Positions 50,601 to 62,330 of a stretch of DNA of 64,000 bases are shown here, piece by piece. Made by a program: the position numbers and the translations under genes. The stretch is from Polytrichum commune (Eukaryota > Streptophyta > Polytrichopsida > Polytrichales > Polytrichaceae): positions 8,058,001 through 8,122,000 of the forward strand of contig OX485809.1 in NCBI GenBank assembly GCA_950295325.1. The letters are read 5' to 3'. How positions within the stretch are numbered: the first letter of the stretch is position 1; every line of letters starts with the position of its first letter. Below the pieces are notes generated by a model. The model saw only the letters and a list, made by a program, of their open reading frames with translations, was not told where the DNA came from and searched no databases.

Positions 50601-53600
50601 AGGTCAGAGTGAATATGTATATATATATATATATATATATATTCCCTTTCTCTATAAGTGATCAGATAGGTCTATTGAACCTAGCGTGGTGTCTATATTT
50701 TGTGCACATAGACCAATCTCATTGTACCACATGTCTTTTTGTGTGAGTTCTTAGTTACAAGCCTTACTATACACCACTCCTATATAGGTTTTCAATCAAG
50801 AAGAGTGTCAATATAAGGCCCACATACCTTTCATCCACCTTAGCCTAGTGTGGTCATGTTTCATATGTAGTAAAAAGTATTGTGTTCAAGGTTTTTTCAC
50901 AAAATGTTTCCAAAGAGCAACATTTGGTGGATCAGTTTTACATGGGTCATAAACAGGAACATCAAAAGGGATCAGAAAGACTCGAAGACTTCAGGTTTGA
51001 TCATGCTCATTATATATTGGGCATCATGTGAAGTTTAACGCGATTGACCTAACCATCAGTTCTTATATGTTTGTGGCAGGGCACTTGCGGACAAAGTGGC
51101 AGCTCATGGCTACTATGTGGTGGCCCCTGACTACTTCATGGGCGATCCTTTCGTCACCACAAATGCTTCAGATCCTCTTCAGGGTTTGACAACTTGGCTT
51201 GTCAAGCATCCTCCGGTAAGGCTTTTCTTCCATTCTTACATACTTAAAAAAATGAAATACTCACTACACTATATGTTGTATTTAGTGTCACCAATTCTAT
51301 TTTGTCTTAATTGTAAACCGTCCGTGTCGTGTCACCAACATCAAATGTAAATGTAACATTATTTGTCATTCCCTGTAAAAATTTTGGCATTATTGATGTA
51401 CAATGTTGCAATCACTGCTACTTACTAAGTGATTTTTCTTCCTAATTTCTATCGTCCATTACAATATTCTCATACAGAAATGTTAGGATGCAGAATATAC
51501 GAAACTAAATGTTGGGTGAACTGACAGTAAGTTGGGATGACAGTACTTGTGAACACTTTTCATAAGTAGTGTCATCAGAGAAGTTATCACAGTGACATAA
51601 AATGGCATATGTCACTAACTACAATCTGAAGTTCAGCAGCAACCTCAAACACATCTTTCTTCTCTTACAAAACTGGTCATGTGGACGAAGTTGCTACCAA
51701 TATGCACAATACCAATGATAGTGTCAAAGAACCTATCCGACTCTCTATCAATTTGTAGTGCCAGTCCAGTATTGATTCCATATGCTACTTGGGTAATTTT
51801 ATTGGGATGAATTTTCTTGCATGACATGTAGACCTGAATGGTATCAAAGACACAAATATCCTCAAATGCCCGTGGACCAATTATATTTGGGATTACATTT
51901 TGGGTCTGCAGCTTTGCAATCACTCGGACTCGCAGCTTTACAAGCACTTGTTGTAATAATGTAGTAAATTACTCAAGACAGATATCAGAAAACTAATGTT
52001 AGTAGATCATCTAATTTTGTTTCAACATTGAGTAGAGCTTCTAATTTTGTTTTGATGCCTGAATTCAGGCTGGAGGGGTGAATGCAACCCACAAAGTAGT
52101 CGCAAAACTCAAGTCGAAACGCATCCATTCCATCGGCATTGCCTCCTTCTGTTGGGGAGGTAATTCGATCCAACTCTCAAATGTTTTTGCAAAATTGTTT
52201 CACTACGAATGTGATTTTATCGCCAATTTCCTGAAGGTGGTGCTTGAAGTACTATTTCTGTTAAATTCACACCTAGTGGTGTACAGAGTAACTATCTTTT
52301 AATATACTGTATTAACCTTCTGTAATCCTTTGCCTTGTAGGAGTGCAAATGGGATACTTAATAGAAGAAGAAAAGAAAATCATGCAATTGTCATGGCATT
52401 GATTGCAAATTTATGATGTTATCTCCATGTGATTTTTTTTTCTAAATACGTATGATCTTGACTGCGGAAGTTTGTGAAGTTTCAAACAAAAACATGTTAT
52501 CTTGGTAATTGGCTATGGGGATTGTGGAGGAACTGTTCAAAATGCACGATTCTTAGTTCTGAAGCCCATCTGACGTTTTTGCAGGGAAAGTAGCAGCCCT
52601 CGTGGGGAAGAAAAAAATTGTTACAACGATTGTTCAGCTCCACCCTTCTTTTGCTCAAGCTTCAGACTATCAAGGTAAAATATGTGGGTGCTGTTAGGTT
52701 CGTTTTTCATGTTCCCCAACTTCTACCAATTAGATTTACACAATAATACTTATGTTGCATTAGCAAATCTTCAATGATACATCTGCAAAAATTGGATCAA
52801 AAATCAGACCTCCTCTGATTTAGTAATGGTTATTGGAAGTGCATGTTGGCTGATTTCTTAACTGGATACATAGGTCCTCCCAAATTTGTTCACTATTGAG
52901 TGTAGAGTAGTTATCAATATTTGAAGATGTAGTCCAGTCTCTTTGAAACATGTGTCGTTATGATGTTGCTCTTTGATCCTCACCAAACCACATAACAATC
53001 AAATCCAGGGTCCGATAAAGAAAACAAGCAACTTAAGATGAGGTCTCTGAGATTAATTTAGGATGAATTAATCTCATTTAGGTGATAATTTGGCTACAAA
53101 TAGTGAAGCCCCAGGCTCTACATAGGAATTGCCCCCTTTTCACCCTTCCCTTGGGAGGTGTTGTGAACGTTTACCCCAAATATTAGGTCTCTTTTCTTCA
53201 CTGGATGTATGGTAAACTTCTCGTTTTCTGCAATGGTTGCAGAGATGACGGTTCCCATTGAAGTGTTAGCATCACCTACAGATGGTATCGCAAGCTTCAA
53301 GGCAATATTCCATGCACGGAGGAAAGTGGTGCGTGATATTTCAACCCACATTTTTTATATTTCCATCACTGACATTGTACTACCAGTCAAATACTGATAC
53401 CTGGTGATAGAATTTTATGTATATCCGAGTTATTATTTGGGTCAATACCATTCTAAATTGTATTGATATGAGGACAATTTTTACCTTGGTATGAAGGTTC
53501 TTGCATGACCTATACACACCTGAACTGTATCGAAACCATAAATACCATCAAATAGCCATATCCTACTGGTATCAAAAGCTTTGATATTCTCATTCTAGAT

Positions 53601-53853
53601 ACTCGAATGGTATCTAAAAATGACCATACCAGACCAACACTGGTCACATGAAGCATATTTAAATGAAAATATCCTAACTGTGTTTGTGGTGATGCGGTTG
53701 ACTGTTTGGTGGCAGTTGAAAAGCTATGTGAGAATTTTCAAGGGTGTGATGCACGGGTGGACAATCCGATACAATGTGAATGATCCTAAAGAAGTGAGGA
53801 AGGCATACCAGGCCCACAGACTTATGTTGCAGTGGTTTGCAAAGTATCTGTGA
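47691..53853 (+). CDS. Secreted dienelactone-hydrolase family protein (endo-1,3;1,4-beta-glucanase-like)
   Basis: Eight exons close in phase: 47691-47748, 48848-49009, 50257-50278, 51080-51215, 52069-52159, 52585-52674, 53243-53325, 53716-53853 (780 bp, 259 aa). Residues 1-18 are a hydrophobic signal peptide (MSRFAVLVVALLVCALAE). The alpha/beta-hydrolase fold shows AYIVG, AVVMISDIFG, LADKVAAHGYYVVAPDYFMG, nucleophile Cys154 in SFCWGG, Asp200 in SPTDG and His227 in GVMHGW. Plant relatives are annotated as endo-1,3;1,4-beta-D-glucanases of the cell wall, but the fold is that of dienelactone hydrolases, so substrate is uncertain. Exon 3 is a 22-bp micro-exon. The exon 7 donor (AAA|GTGGTG) is weak and rests on frame closure. 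Introns 2, 3 and 6 hold MITE copies. Confidence 0.88.
49341..49701 (-). mobile_element. MITE family A, copy 6 (full length, reverse)
   Basis: Runs from TTAAGGTAGATGTG to CATGTCTACCTTAG, so terminal inverted repeats are visible. Inside, reversed, are CTCTGCACCCACTTCTTCG, GCAAATCCAAACC, AATATCTTATTCGTTATC, TAGTCCCCCAATCATGTTG and CACCTAGCCCAATCTC. It lies in intron 2 of the hydrolase gene and is a good reference copy at 361 bp. Confidence 0.75.
50616..50642 (+). repeat. (AT)n microsatellite
   Basis: Alternating TA run of about 26 bases in intron 3 of the hydrolase gene. Confidence 0.9.
50655..50830 (-). mobile_element. MITE family A, copy 7 (partial, reverse)
   Basis: CTATTGAACCTAGCGTGGTG and GACCAATCTCATTGTACCAC correspond to the TTGAGCCTAGAATGG and AGCCCAATCTC blocks of the full copy. 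One end only is present, in intron 3 of the hydrolase gene. Confidence 0.45.
52845..53060 (-). mobile_element. MITE family A, copy 8 (partial, reverse)
   Basis: CACTATTGAGTGTAGAGTAG and TAGTCCAGTCTCTTTGAAAC match the same inner blocks. It lies in intron 6 of the hydrolase gene, with ends lost. Confidence 0.45.
53390..53640 (-). repeat. Dispersed repeat family D, reverse copy in intron 7
   Basis: Holds GTTATTATTTGGGTCAATAC, ACCTTGGTATGAAGGTTC and CATCAAATAGCCATATCC, the reverse complement of the 2035-2265 blocks. A third partial copy (ACCTGAATGGTATCAAAGAC) is at 51740-51870 in intron 4. Confidence 0.5.
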
Positions 53854-54080
53854 TCTGAGAACCTGTTTCACCATGCTTAAATGTCTTACTTGTGCAAGGT
53901 AATAAGTTCAAACTTGTGTAGGTTCTGCACTAACGTGCTTAGAGGATTTCAGCCACATTGTTTATTGCACTTCATGTTAAGCAAATAAAGGATTCGCTCG
54001 TTCCTGGTGCACTGCAACTAATTGGTAGGGTATTTCAATTATTTCCACCCAACTGCAAGATTTCAGCATAAAGTGTATAT

Positions 54081-54447
54081 TAAGGTAGATGTGCCTAAAT
54101 CAAACATACCAATAATCTGGACACCTAGACTTGAGTGGTATGTTGTTAGATGCGGATCTAAGAACTGGCACCAAAAAGATAAGTTCTCAGAAGATAGTGG
54201 TCTGCATGCTCAAAATATGTTAACCAGTATAGGCTTGATAAGTCAACATGATTTGGGGGGGGAACCTATCTGACCACTTGATGAGCATGAAGTTCTTCAT
54301 TTTGACAACGAATGAGATAATAATTTGAGCTCCGAAAATTATGAGGAATTTGGGTATTGACAAAATTTGCTTATCATCTCACGCTAATTGCATGTTTCAT
54401 AATGGTCCCCAGAGAAAGAAAAAAGTATCCAAGGCACGTGTACCTTG
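54081..54447 (+). mobile_element. MITE family A, copy 9 (full length)
   Basis: Starts TTAAGGTAGATGTGCC and ends AAAGTATCCAAGGCACGTG then TACCTTG, the inverted form of the start. It carries GTGGTATGTTGTTAGATG, GCGGATCTAAGAACTGGCACC, GCATGCTCAAAATATGTTAA and GCTTATCATCTCACGC. It lies just downstream of the hydrolase gene, opposite in orientation to the copy in its intron 2. Confidence 0.7.
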
Positions 54448-56074
54448 TGCAATGACCAGGGAGTATTGGTTCTGGTTGCAAGCGAATAAATTATCTTTGA
54501 TACAATTCCCTCATGAAACAAGTATACATGATATCCATGTCACGAAAATTTCACCCAGTTATAAATTTCGAAACTATTTCATCACAGGTCGTTCACAACA
54601 GCTCTGAACGCTTGGAGAATTTTGTGATAAACATCACCAAGATTGAAGAAAAAACTTGTCTTGCATAGTCAACAAGCTTGTTCATTTCTAGCATTAAAAA
54701 TTTCCCAGATAACAGGGGAAGTCAGTGTACTATGCATGGTTCATTAGATTTTACATGAGACTTTTGTGATAGTTTGCTCGAGTCACATAAGAGCATTGTA
54801 ACACTGATAGTTGAGACTGACTCGATTGAAAAGTAAAGGTATGAAAGAAAATTTGTCTTTAAAATCAAGCTGAGTGTACTCTTGGATGATGGAAGATAGA
54901 TTGCTGCATTTTCTGTTCTAAATATATCTGTTTACATGATTGACCCATAGAAGCATTGTTACATTACAATCCTCTAGGAAGGACAAACACCCTCTACATG
55001 TTGGGATGAGCAACAATTAATCTACTTTTAGGTGATGCATGAACACTTCATAGTTGCATGGACAGCTTAATGTTACATGTTGCCTACCGCTTGCTATGAA
55101 CAAAAAATCTGAAGGGACTAATGGTGGACTTCCAAATGCCGACCATTCCGCAAAGAAAAAGTATGGCAAAGCTTTTACACTATTTCTAAGCATGGTTTGG
55201 CCAGGCATGTGGAGTAGGGGGGAACACATGAGACTTTAAATATCTCTTGTTGTCACACATGCAAGTTGGAATATAGATATCACCAAATCAATCCATATTT
55301 CATGTCAAAACGAACAATGAGAACCGGCTGCTAGTTAGATATGAATGAGTTGAGCTTAACAAATAACTGGTTGAAAATCAAAATTTCAAGAACATTACTA
55401 ATAATTTAGAGGAACATAAAAAGTATGCCTCAAATTAGTAAAGAAAAATCCTGAAAGATGTCAACATGTAATCAATTGGACTTGGAAACACCAGGATGCC
55501 AACCGATTATGCGCCACTATTGCCCAAACAATTCTTCAAAACATTGTACGTGTTGTATGATTGGATTGACGAAGTTTTATGTCTAGAGATTCTAAATTTT
55601 GAATGAAACTAAAACACATGGAAACTTGGGACAAGGTTTGGGATAATAGGAATACACCACCCATGGAAGACAATTGGTGTGAAATACTTCAATTACAGGT
55701 GCACAGCCGTGAGCTTGTGCAAAAACAATTCTCGCTCAATTGAAAGCCACTTTTTGGTTTCGGTGTAGAGAGGTTATCAAATCCCCCATGATCGGTATCA
55801 GGCTAACGGGCTCGCATTCATGCCAATACATAGTACGGGCGTTATTTTTTCTTTTCTTTTCTTTCTTTTCTTATCAAATCCCCCTCCTCAAACTTTTCCT
55901 TCCCCCTACAATCATGCTAGCCGTCGACTCTAATTTTTTAGGTAAAATCACTGCACGTGGAAGGGGGTCCAAATTTTGATCATGCACATTAGCAATTTCA
56001 TCATCTTCTCTTAGACATGGAGGTGTGTCCAAAATGCATGCATTCCATTGGAGAGCGCTAATAATCACCTTCAT

Positions 56075-56300
56075 GCGTACCTCTCATTCATCCAACATAC
56101 AACATTGACCTCCCTTATAAATACATGATCCATTCATCTCAAAATGAAGTGATCTCCAAACTAATTCAAGGTTTTTGAAACCAACTTTGATGTCAAATCA
56201 ACTAAAAGGAGGAACCTCCAAACTTCAAACTACTTCAGGGTTTTATGTTGGATGAATGAGAAGCACATATGCATGAGATCCCTCTCCCTCTCCGTCATAC
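56075..56300. mobile_element. MITE family C, copy
   Basis: Inverted ends ACCTCTCATTCATCCAACAT on the left and ATGTTGGATGAATGAGAAGC on the right, with TTTGATGTCAAATCAACTAA inside. Matching words occur at 60140-60350 and 60349-60600. Confidence 0.6.
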
Positions 56301-56354
56301 CAAAGCATGACATTGATTGCTAATATCTACATGATATATTGACTACTACTTAGG

Positions 56355-56480
56355 GCCACTCCACACACACGAGATTGAGAGCCCGTGACCATTACACTTC
56401 AAGCACTCTCATTGGTGGAAAAGGCGGAGCCGGTCCAAGTTCATTTTACACTACGCTTGAGGGACCAATGGAGTATGTGA
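56355..56480. mobile_element. Family-B MITE, partial copy
   Basis: TTAGGGCCACTCCACACACA, GAGAGCCCGTGACCATT, CACTCTCATTGGTGGAAAAG and the inner TGAGGGACCAATGGAGTATG match the copy at 60662-60849, partly inverted. The right terminus is missing. Confidence 0.5.
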
Positions 56481-56820
56481 ATGCAAGATGGATGTAAAGT
56501 CTACATGGATTCCTACATGGCATCAAATGGATCATGTTTCATGGTCACTTGGACAACTTTCAAAAACCACCTCTTGGAGGTAGGCCTAACACAAAACGGG
56601 GAGACCGTGGCACTCGGAACACTCACAACCGTTGATTCATTTTGTTCTATCATGTGTGAGGACCCACATGGATAGAAATTCATTGAAATAGCATTTGGTT
56701 GAGGGCCCAGTCACATTCAACTTTACACTACACTCGAGGGTCTGTGACCACACTACATGATTTCAGACTGCTAAGGTTTATGAGTTACGGAGAGATTCGC
56801 TCCAAAAAATTAGGGTGACC

Positions 56821-57212
56821 ATAATGCACCCCACTCCACAAACCGTAACTTAGCCTATATCTTCTTGAAATGTTTCTCTTCGTGAAGTTCTCATATGCTC
56901 TCATGTTAATGTTGTTATCAAAAGACGATTATGGGCAAGCTAGACAAATAGTAGGCTTAGTGTCACTGGCAGCTCATGTTTGGGAAAGCATGATTGAAAT
57001 ATGCGCATTCCATAATGCACGCCACTCCACTAACCACAACTTAGCCTATATCTTCTTGAAATGTTTCTCTTCGTGAAGTTCTCATATGCTCTCATGTTAA
57101 TGTTGTTGTCAAAAGACATGGATGGGTGAGCTACACAAATAGTGGGCGTAGTGTCACCGGCGGCGGTGGCTCGTGTTTGGGAAAGCATGATTGAAGTATG
57201 GGCATTCAGTTT
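56821..57212 (+). repeat. 191-bp tandem duplication
   Basis: Two copies, 56821-57011 and 57012-57212. Both start ATAATGCAC and include CTTAGCCTATATCTTCTTGA, TCTCATATGCTCTCATGTTA and GTTTGGGAAAGCATGATTGA. The second copy has a few substitutions and a small GGC insertion. No function seen. Confidence 0.85.
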
Positions 57213-60139
57213 AATGTTATTGATTACCATCACATCATGTGCACGTGCATTCAGTGTGATTGGGAAGAGTGACCTAGTGAAGTGTGACAAATTGTATCAA
57301 TCTCAAGACCCAAGCACTATGAAATGCAGCAACAAAATCATCACCGTTCTTACCATCACCGACAACCAAAAGGCAACATTTCTTCTACAACAATCGAGTT
57401 TGCTCCCTTGAAATGATGTTGATTGATTTTTTGATAATGACTTTCTCATGTAGGTGTAGAGCACAAAAACAAATTAACCTTGTCTGTGGTAAACTACACC
57501 TAAATGTGATCCTTATCCAAAAGCAACCTCGGTAAAGTATTGTCCAAACATGGTTTGAACAAGAAACCCTAGGGTTCATTTTTGGACGTATGATCAACAC
57601 ATTGATGATTCGTACCTCATTTAAACGTTATTCATAAACCGTACATTAAGATGGGTTGAGATCCTCTTTCAATTGTCCACAAGAACGAATCTACAAAGAT
57701 TGTCATAAATTCATGATAATAAGTATGCTCCGATATATATATTTAAGATTGGTCATTTGTTTTGAAGCCACAAATCCCTACTTTGTATTTCAATATTAAT
57801 CTAGGGCAATCGATGAGGAAAAGGCGATATTTGAATTAGTTATTGAGCATCACCGTCCAACTCCATGTCATCGAGGGGAATGGTCAAAGAAGGTTTAAGA
57901 TTATCTTGAGCATGTCTTGTGGCCATCCATTTCTTAGCAATAGGACAATAAGATCGTTAGAGATTCACAACTGCTAAGAGTAAAGTCACTTGAGATAGTT
58001 CACCAATCTCATGGAGGGGATGTGTTTTGTTGTGCACAAAATTGGCTATGGAAAATAGGATACGTCAAGAATCCACTCACCCAAACTAAGGATTTGTTAG
58101 CCTCAAGTTTGTTGTGGACTCGCACCCTCAAAAATTATTTGGCAACAACAACCTATACAACCCACTCTTATACATGTTCCATGCACAAATTTGTACACAA
58201 AGCTCGCTTGAATAAGATGCGCCTAATTCAATGAGTGAAACAAGAAACATTGCACTTTGAATCTTTAGCAATAAAAGGCTCCCAAACTAGGTGCCACCAA
58301 TCTACAATGTTATTGATTGTCAATTTCACTTTTGCACACAAATCTTTAGCACACAATGAAGAATTGGGGTAGATTGAGCTTGTGTGAAAACATGTGCCCG
58401 ATGGATGAGCTTAACCCCTAAGGCATTTGGACCTCTTCATAACACCAAAAATGTTTATTTAGAACTATTTTCAACAAAATCATGTCAAAACTAACCCTAT
58501 ATAAAAACCCACTTCTTTTGTCAAATACGCATGTTTCAAATGGATTTTATATCATGATGTCGTTGAAGAGTTGGGTTCAAATATACAATTTGGGTGTCCA
58601 TGAATGCAAACACATATTTCATAATTTTGATCATCAATATCACATATGAGTATGTTTCATTTTTTCCTTGGACACACAACGATGTTCCAAATAAAAGTTC
58701 AAACCTTTAAACATGACATACGTGATTTATAGATTGCGTGAGGGCTCCTGAAGATTGTGTTATACCGCCCTACATGGACAGTTTTGAATCAAAGGATCAA
58801 ACACTTGATTTATTTCTATAATTAGAATTCAATAAACTTCAAATCCGCCAATTTTCTAGAATCAACCTTGTCAATATTGCATCTTCAAAAAAATGATAGA
58901 AGATCCATAAATTTGGACATTTTATACAAGAACTAATTTCCATCGAAGCCGTTGAGGTAGGACAAAATATTTTGTTCATTGAGGCCTTATCCTTTGAGAG
59001 CCAAAGAACCATGATGTCGGAGGTTTAAAACATGATGATCTTTTGGTGTTTCTATACCAATTTTTGAGGTATATTCCATAGATTCCTCTAAAATGATGGT
59101 TGGGTGTGGACAGGAAAGCACAGGATCCTTAAATTTCTATCAATGGACCGCAAAAGCGGCAAACAACAACTCCGAAGTGGAGTTCAAATACGGATACAAA
59201 ATTACGATCACGAAGTCGGAGTATTGGATGACCTATCCCATAATTTACGTTCAGGTACGGTGGCATTTCTTTTTTATCAACCATGAACTCTAGATTTGGG
59301 TCACCTATTGCATTTCTCGTACCAACCTTCAACGGTTCTCACAAATTGGGAGTTTCAAGTGCCTCTACGGTGACATGAAATGAAGGCATAAACGCGTTGT
59401 AGGAGTTTTGAAGTTCAAATCTCATTTTGGTCATACCACATTCATTAATACACCTTCGTGTTGGATTTGAGAATCACTAAATCTCAGTTCCTTTATAACC
59501 ATAAAGATCTGCAATCATATGACCAACTATCATTACAAAGATCACAAGTCGTTGCCACTAGTTCTCTGCCATCACGACATAGATCTATACAAATACATCT
59601 ACGATTGTATCTAATGTGGACATTGAGAATCTACCTCCTAGTGACAAAGAACCAATGGCAACAACCCCATGATCCCCTGGTGATCTTGGTAGTGTATGAC
59701 CTTTTACTTGATATTGTCACATTGTTAACTTTGTGAGTTTTTTTTCTTCCTTGGGATCGTTATTTTCTTTTAGTACTTAAAAAAAAGGGGTACAACCAAA
59801 CAAGGCAAAACATCTATACACTAGGATTCTCGAAGGCAAAAGACACTATGTGGTCATCCTCGCCAAAAAAATTATACTAATTAACTTCACATAATTGTGA
59901 TCATAAACCAAAAGCGGCCTCGATGGATTCATGCTCATTATGAATATGGTTCAAACATGAGAAGCTAGGATAGATTTTGGACACACCTATAATGAACACT
60001 TACAAAATTTACTATACATTTAACACACTTTCACAACATTGTATGCTAAAGATGTGTTCATATGCTCTTTCAAGTACCAACACGGCCTAAAAAACCAATG
60101 CAATTAACTGCACTTTGTAGGACATAATTTTTTTTTGCA

Positions 60140-60350
60140 TGTGTAATCTACCTCTCTTTCATCCAGCACAAAAGCTTTTTAATAATATGTCATGGAGATG
60201 TTACTATTCTTATTCAATTTGACACTGAAATAACCTTAAATCAACCAAAAGTAGTCTAGTCCAAGTCATTTGAGGTGATTTGGCCACAAGCGTATAGAGG
60301 TCAAATTGTTATGTCAAATGGATGAGAGGCATGTTTGTTCTCTCTCTCTC
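60140..60350. mobile_element. MITE family C, copy next to a second one
   Basis: CTCTCTTTCATCCAGCAC at the left and AAATGGATGAGAGGCATG at the right are inverted partners, with AATAACCTTAAATCAACC inside. It abuts the copy that starts at 60349 through a CT/GA run. Confidence 0.5.
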
Positions 60351-60600
60351 TGGGAGAGAGAGGATTATCATATACAAGCGTAGCTCTTGTCCATCCAACA
60401 TAAAAACTTGACCCCCTAATAATTATTTGATGATGCATCTTAAATGGCCTCGAGTACACTAATGTGGAGTTTTTAAAGCTAATTCCAATGTCAAATCAAC
60501 CAAAATAGTAACCTTTGGGTTGCATGCTATTTTAGGGTTTGTAATATGGATGGATGAGAAGTATGCTCATATATGATAATTCACTCTCCCTCCTCCCCAT
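60349..60600. mobile_element. MITE family C, best copy (TIR about 45 bp)
   Basis: GAGAGAGGATTATCATATAC at the left pairs with ATATGATAATTCACTCTCCC at the right, followed inward by GTCCATCCAACAT and TATGGATGGATGAG. The inner part has TAATTCCAATGTCAAATCAA. The target duplication is masked by the flanking CT run. Confidence 0.65.
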
Positions 60601-60661
60601 GTTTCTATACTCAAATGCTTACAAAAAAAAACGGTAGTAGGGGTAAGTTTACCATGTCTTA

Positions 60662-60849
60662 GGGCCACTCCACACACGAGCCAAGAGCCGTGACCATGAA
60701 ATTGTGATACATCCATCTTGCATTCACATACTCCGTTGGTCCCTCAAGTGTAGTGTGAAGTGAACTTGGACCGGCTCTGCCTTTTCCACCAATGAGAGTG
60801 CTTGAAGGGCAATGGTCACGGGCTCTCAGTCTCGTGTGGGAAGTGGCCC
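60662..60849. mobile_element. Tourist-like MITE (family B), complete, 188 bp
   Basis: Terminal inverted repeat GGGCCACTCCACACACGAG on the left, and CTCGTGTGGGAAGTGGCCC on the right; the inversion continues through GAGCCGTGACCAT. The 3-bp TTA duplication at 60659-60661 and 60850-60852 is that of PIF/Harbinger-mobilised Tourist elements. Two Harbinger transposase pseudogenes in this window are possible relatives of its mobiliser, though no shared ends were shown. Confidence 0.85.
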
Positions 60850-61152
60850 TTAGAGACTTTGGAAAACAACTTGTGGTTTTTCATGGCATTGTTAAATGAT
60901 TAATATTATATTACTATTGTTGCAGACTTTTTGTGGTGAGCCCCATGAAGATTTGGTATACACGGCTCAAAACTCTTGCTATGATGACCTCCAACAAAAA
61001 AATGTTGCATGTGGTTGGTGTGTTCCATGTCCACAATGAAACCCTATTTGTTGCAAATATTTTGGAAATGAAGTATCTACATACTTCAAAAAAAAATTGA
61101 AGTCTTCTTTACTTTCTTTTTCATTTTTTATTTTTTTTCCCCGTGTTTTTGC

Positions 61153-61520
61153 AATAAGGCAAATGGGTCTTAAATGGTTACTTTTGCCTACCACCCCACT
61201 TCTCCTAGGTTATGAAGCATGTTGTAAGTGCATGGTGGTTTAGCAAATCTAAATCAAGGCCGTAGTCATTGTCCTCATTAGTTTTGCAACACACATGAAT
61301 ATCTTGCTCATTGCTAGAGTGAAGATTCTCGTTCTTGTTAAATGGTCATATAGTCCCCCATTCCAATTACGTTGATTGTTGAGCGTAGAATGGTTGTTGT
61401 ACTTTTAAGCATGTAGTTCAATCTCTTATAAACACGCGTCTTTTGGATATATGTTTCTTGGAGCCACACCAAATCGCATGTCACTCAAATAATGGTGTCC
61501 AGTTAAGAGATGTTCAAGAT
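61153..61520 (-). mobile_element. MITE family A, copy 10 (reverse)
   Basis: AATAAGGCAAATGGGTCTTA starts it, then CCCACTTCTCCTAGG, AGCAAATCTAAATCAAGGCC, GAATATCTTGCTCATTGC, CATATAGTCCCCCATTCC and TTGAGCGTAGAATGGTTG. Length and block order fit a full copy with worn ends. Confidence 0.65.
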
Positions 61521-62298
61521 CATTAGTGTAATGTTGATTTAAGATAAATAATTTGGTTACGTTTGCCATTTCGAGAAAATTGTGAATGTGTTACGTTAAT
61601 TGATGTTAATGTTTCCAAATAGTGGACATAACCTAGTTTGAAGTAATGGATCGTTAATTCAACCACATAGTTTGTTAAAAACGACCACAGAGACACATTG
61701 TATTGTCACGTGACCTATCCAAATTTGATCGATTCTAATTGTAAGTTGTAGTGTAAAGAAACATGAAGCATACTCAATACCTCGCTCCTCTTCATGCGTG
61801 CGATGAAAACACAAATATTGTCATGTCACGTGATCGTGCAACGCGTCTACGTAGTCGTTTTAACAAGCAATGTGGTCGATTTAACAATCCCTTAAAATAA
61901 AGCAAACCCAAAATTAATTTAAGAGATCGTACTGGGCTTGTTTATATCAGCACTAAAAAAATGGATTTTGAACCATATTACAAACAATAGTTGTAGTCAG
62001 AAGTTTCTTGAGTATATATATATATATGCAATGTTTCAAATCACTCGAAATGTGATGAATAGATTTAGGTTATGAAATAGAGAGGCCTCCCACATAACTT
62101 GGATCAACCTCAAGTTGCACCTTGCTCATTGCTTGTCTCCTTAATGTTTCACTCTTTACACCAAAATCATAATTTTAAGGATTATTAATTCCAAGAAATT
62201 TTCTATGTGGACAATTAGTAAACATTTTTTCTACAATTTTGGACATCTCAATGTGACCCTCATAATCTTCATGTTCTTTGGAATGTTATATTGCATGA

Positions 62299-62299
62299 T

Positions 62300-62327
<28 letters not shown>
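62299..62327 (+). repeat. (AGT)n microsatellite
   Basis: About nine AGT units in AT-rich sequence without genes. Confidence 0.9.
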
Positions 62328-62330
<3 letters not shown>

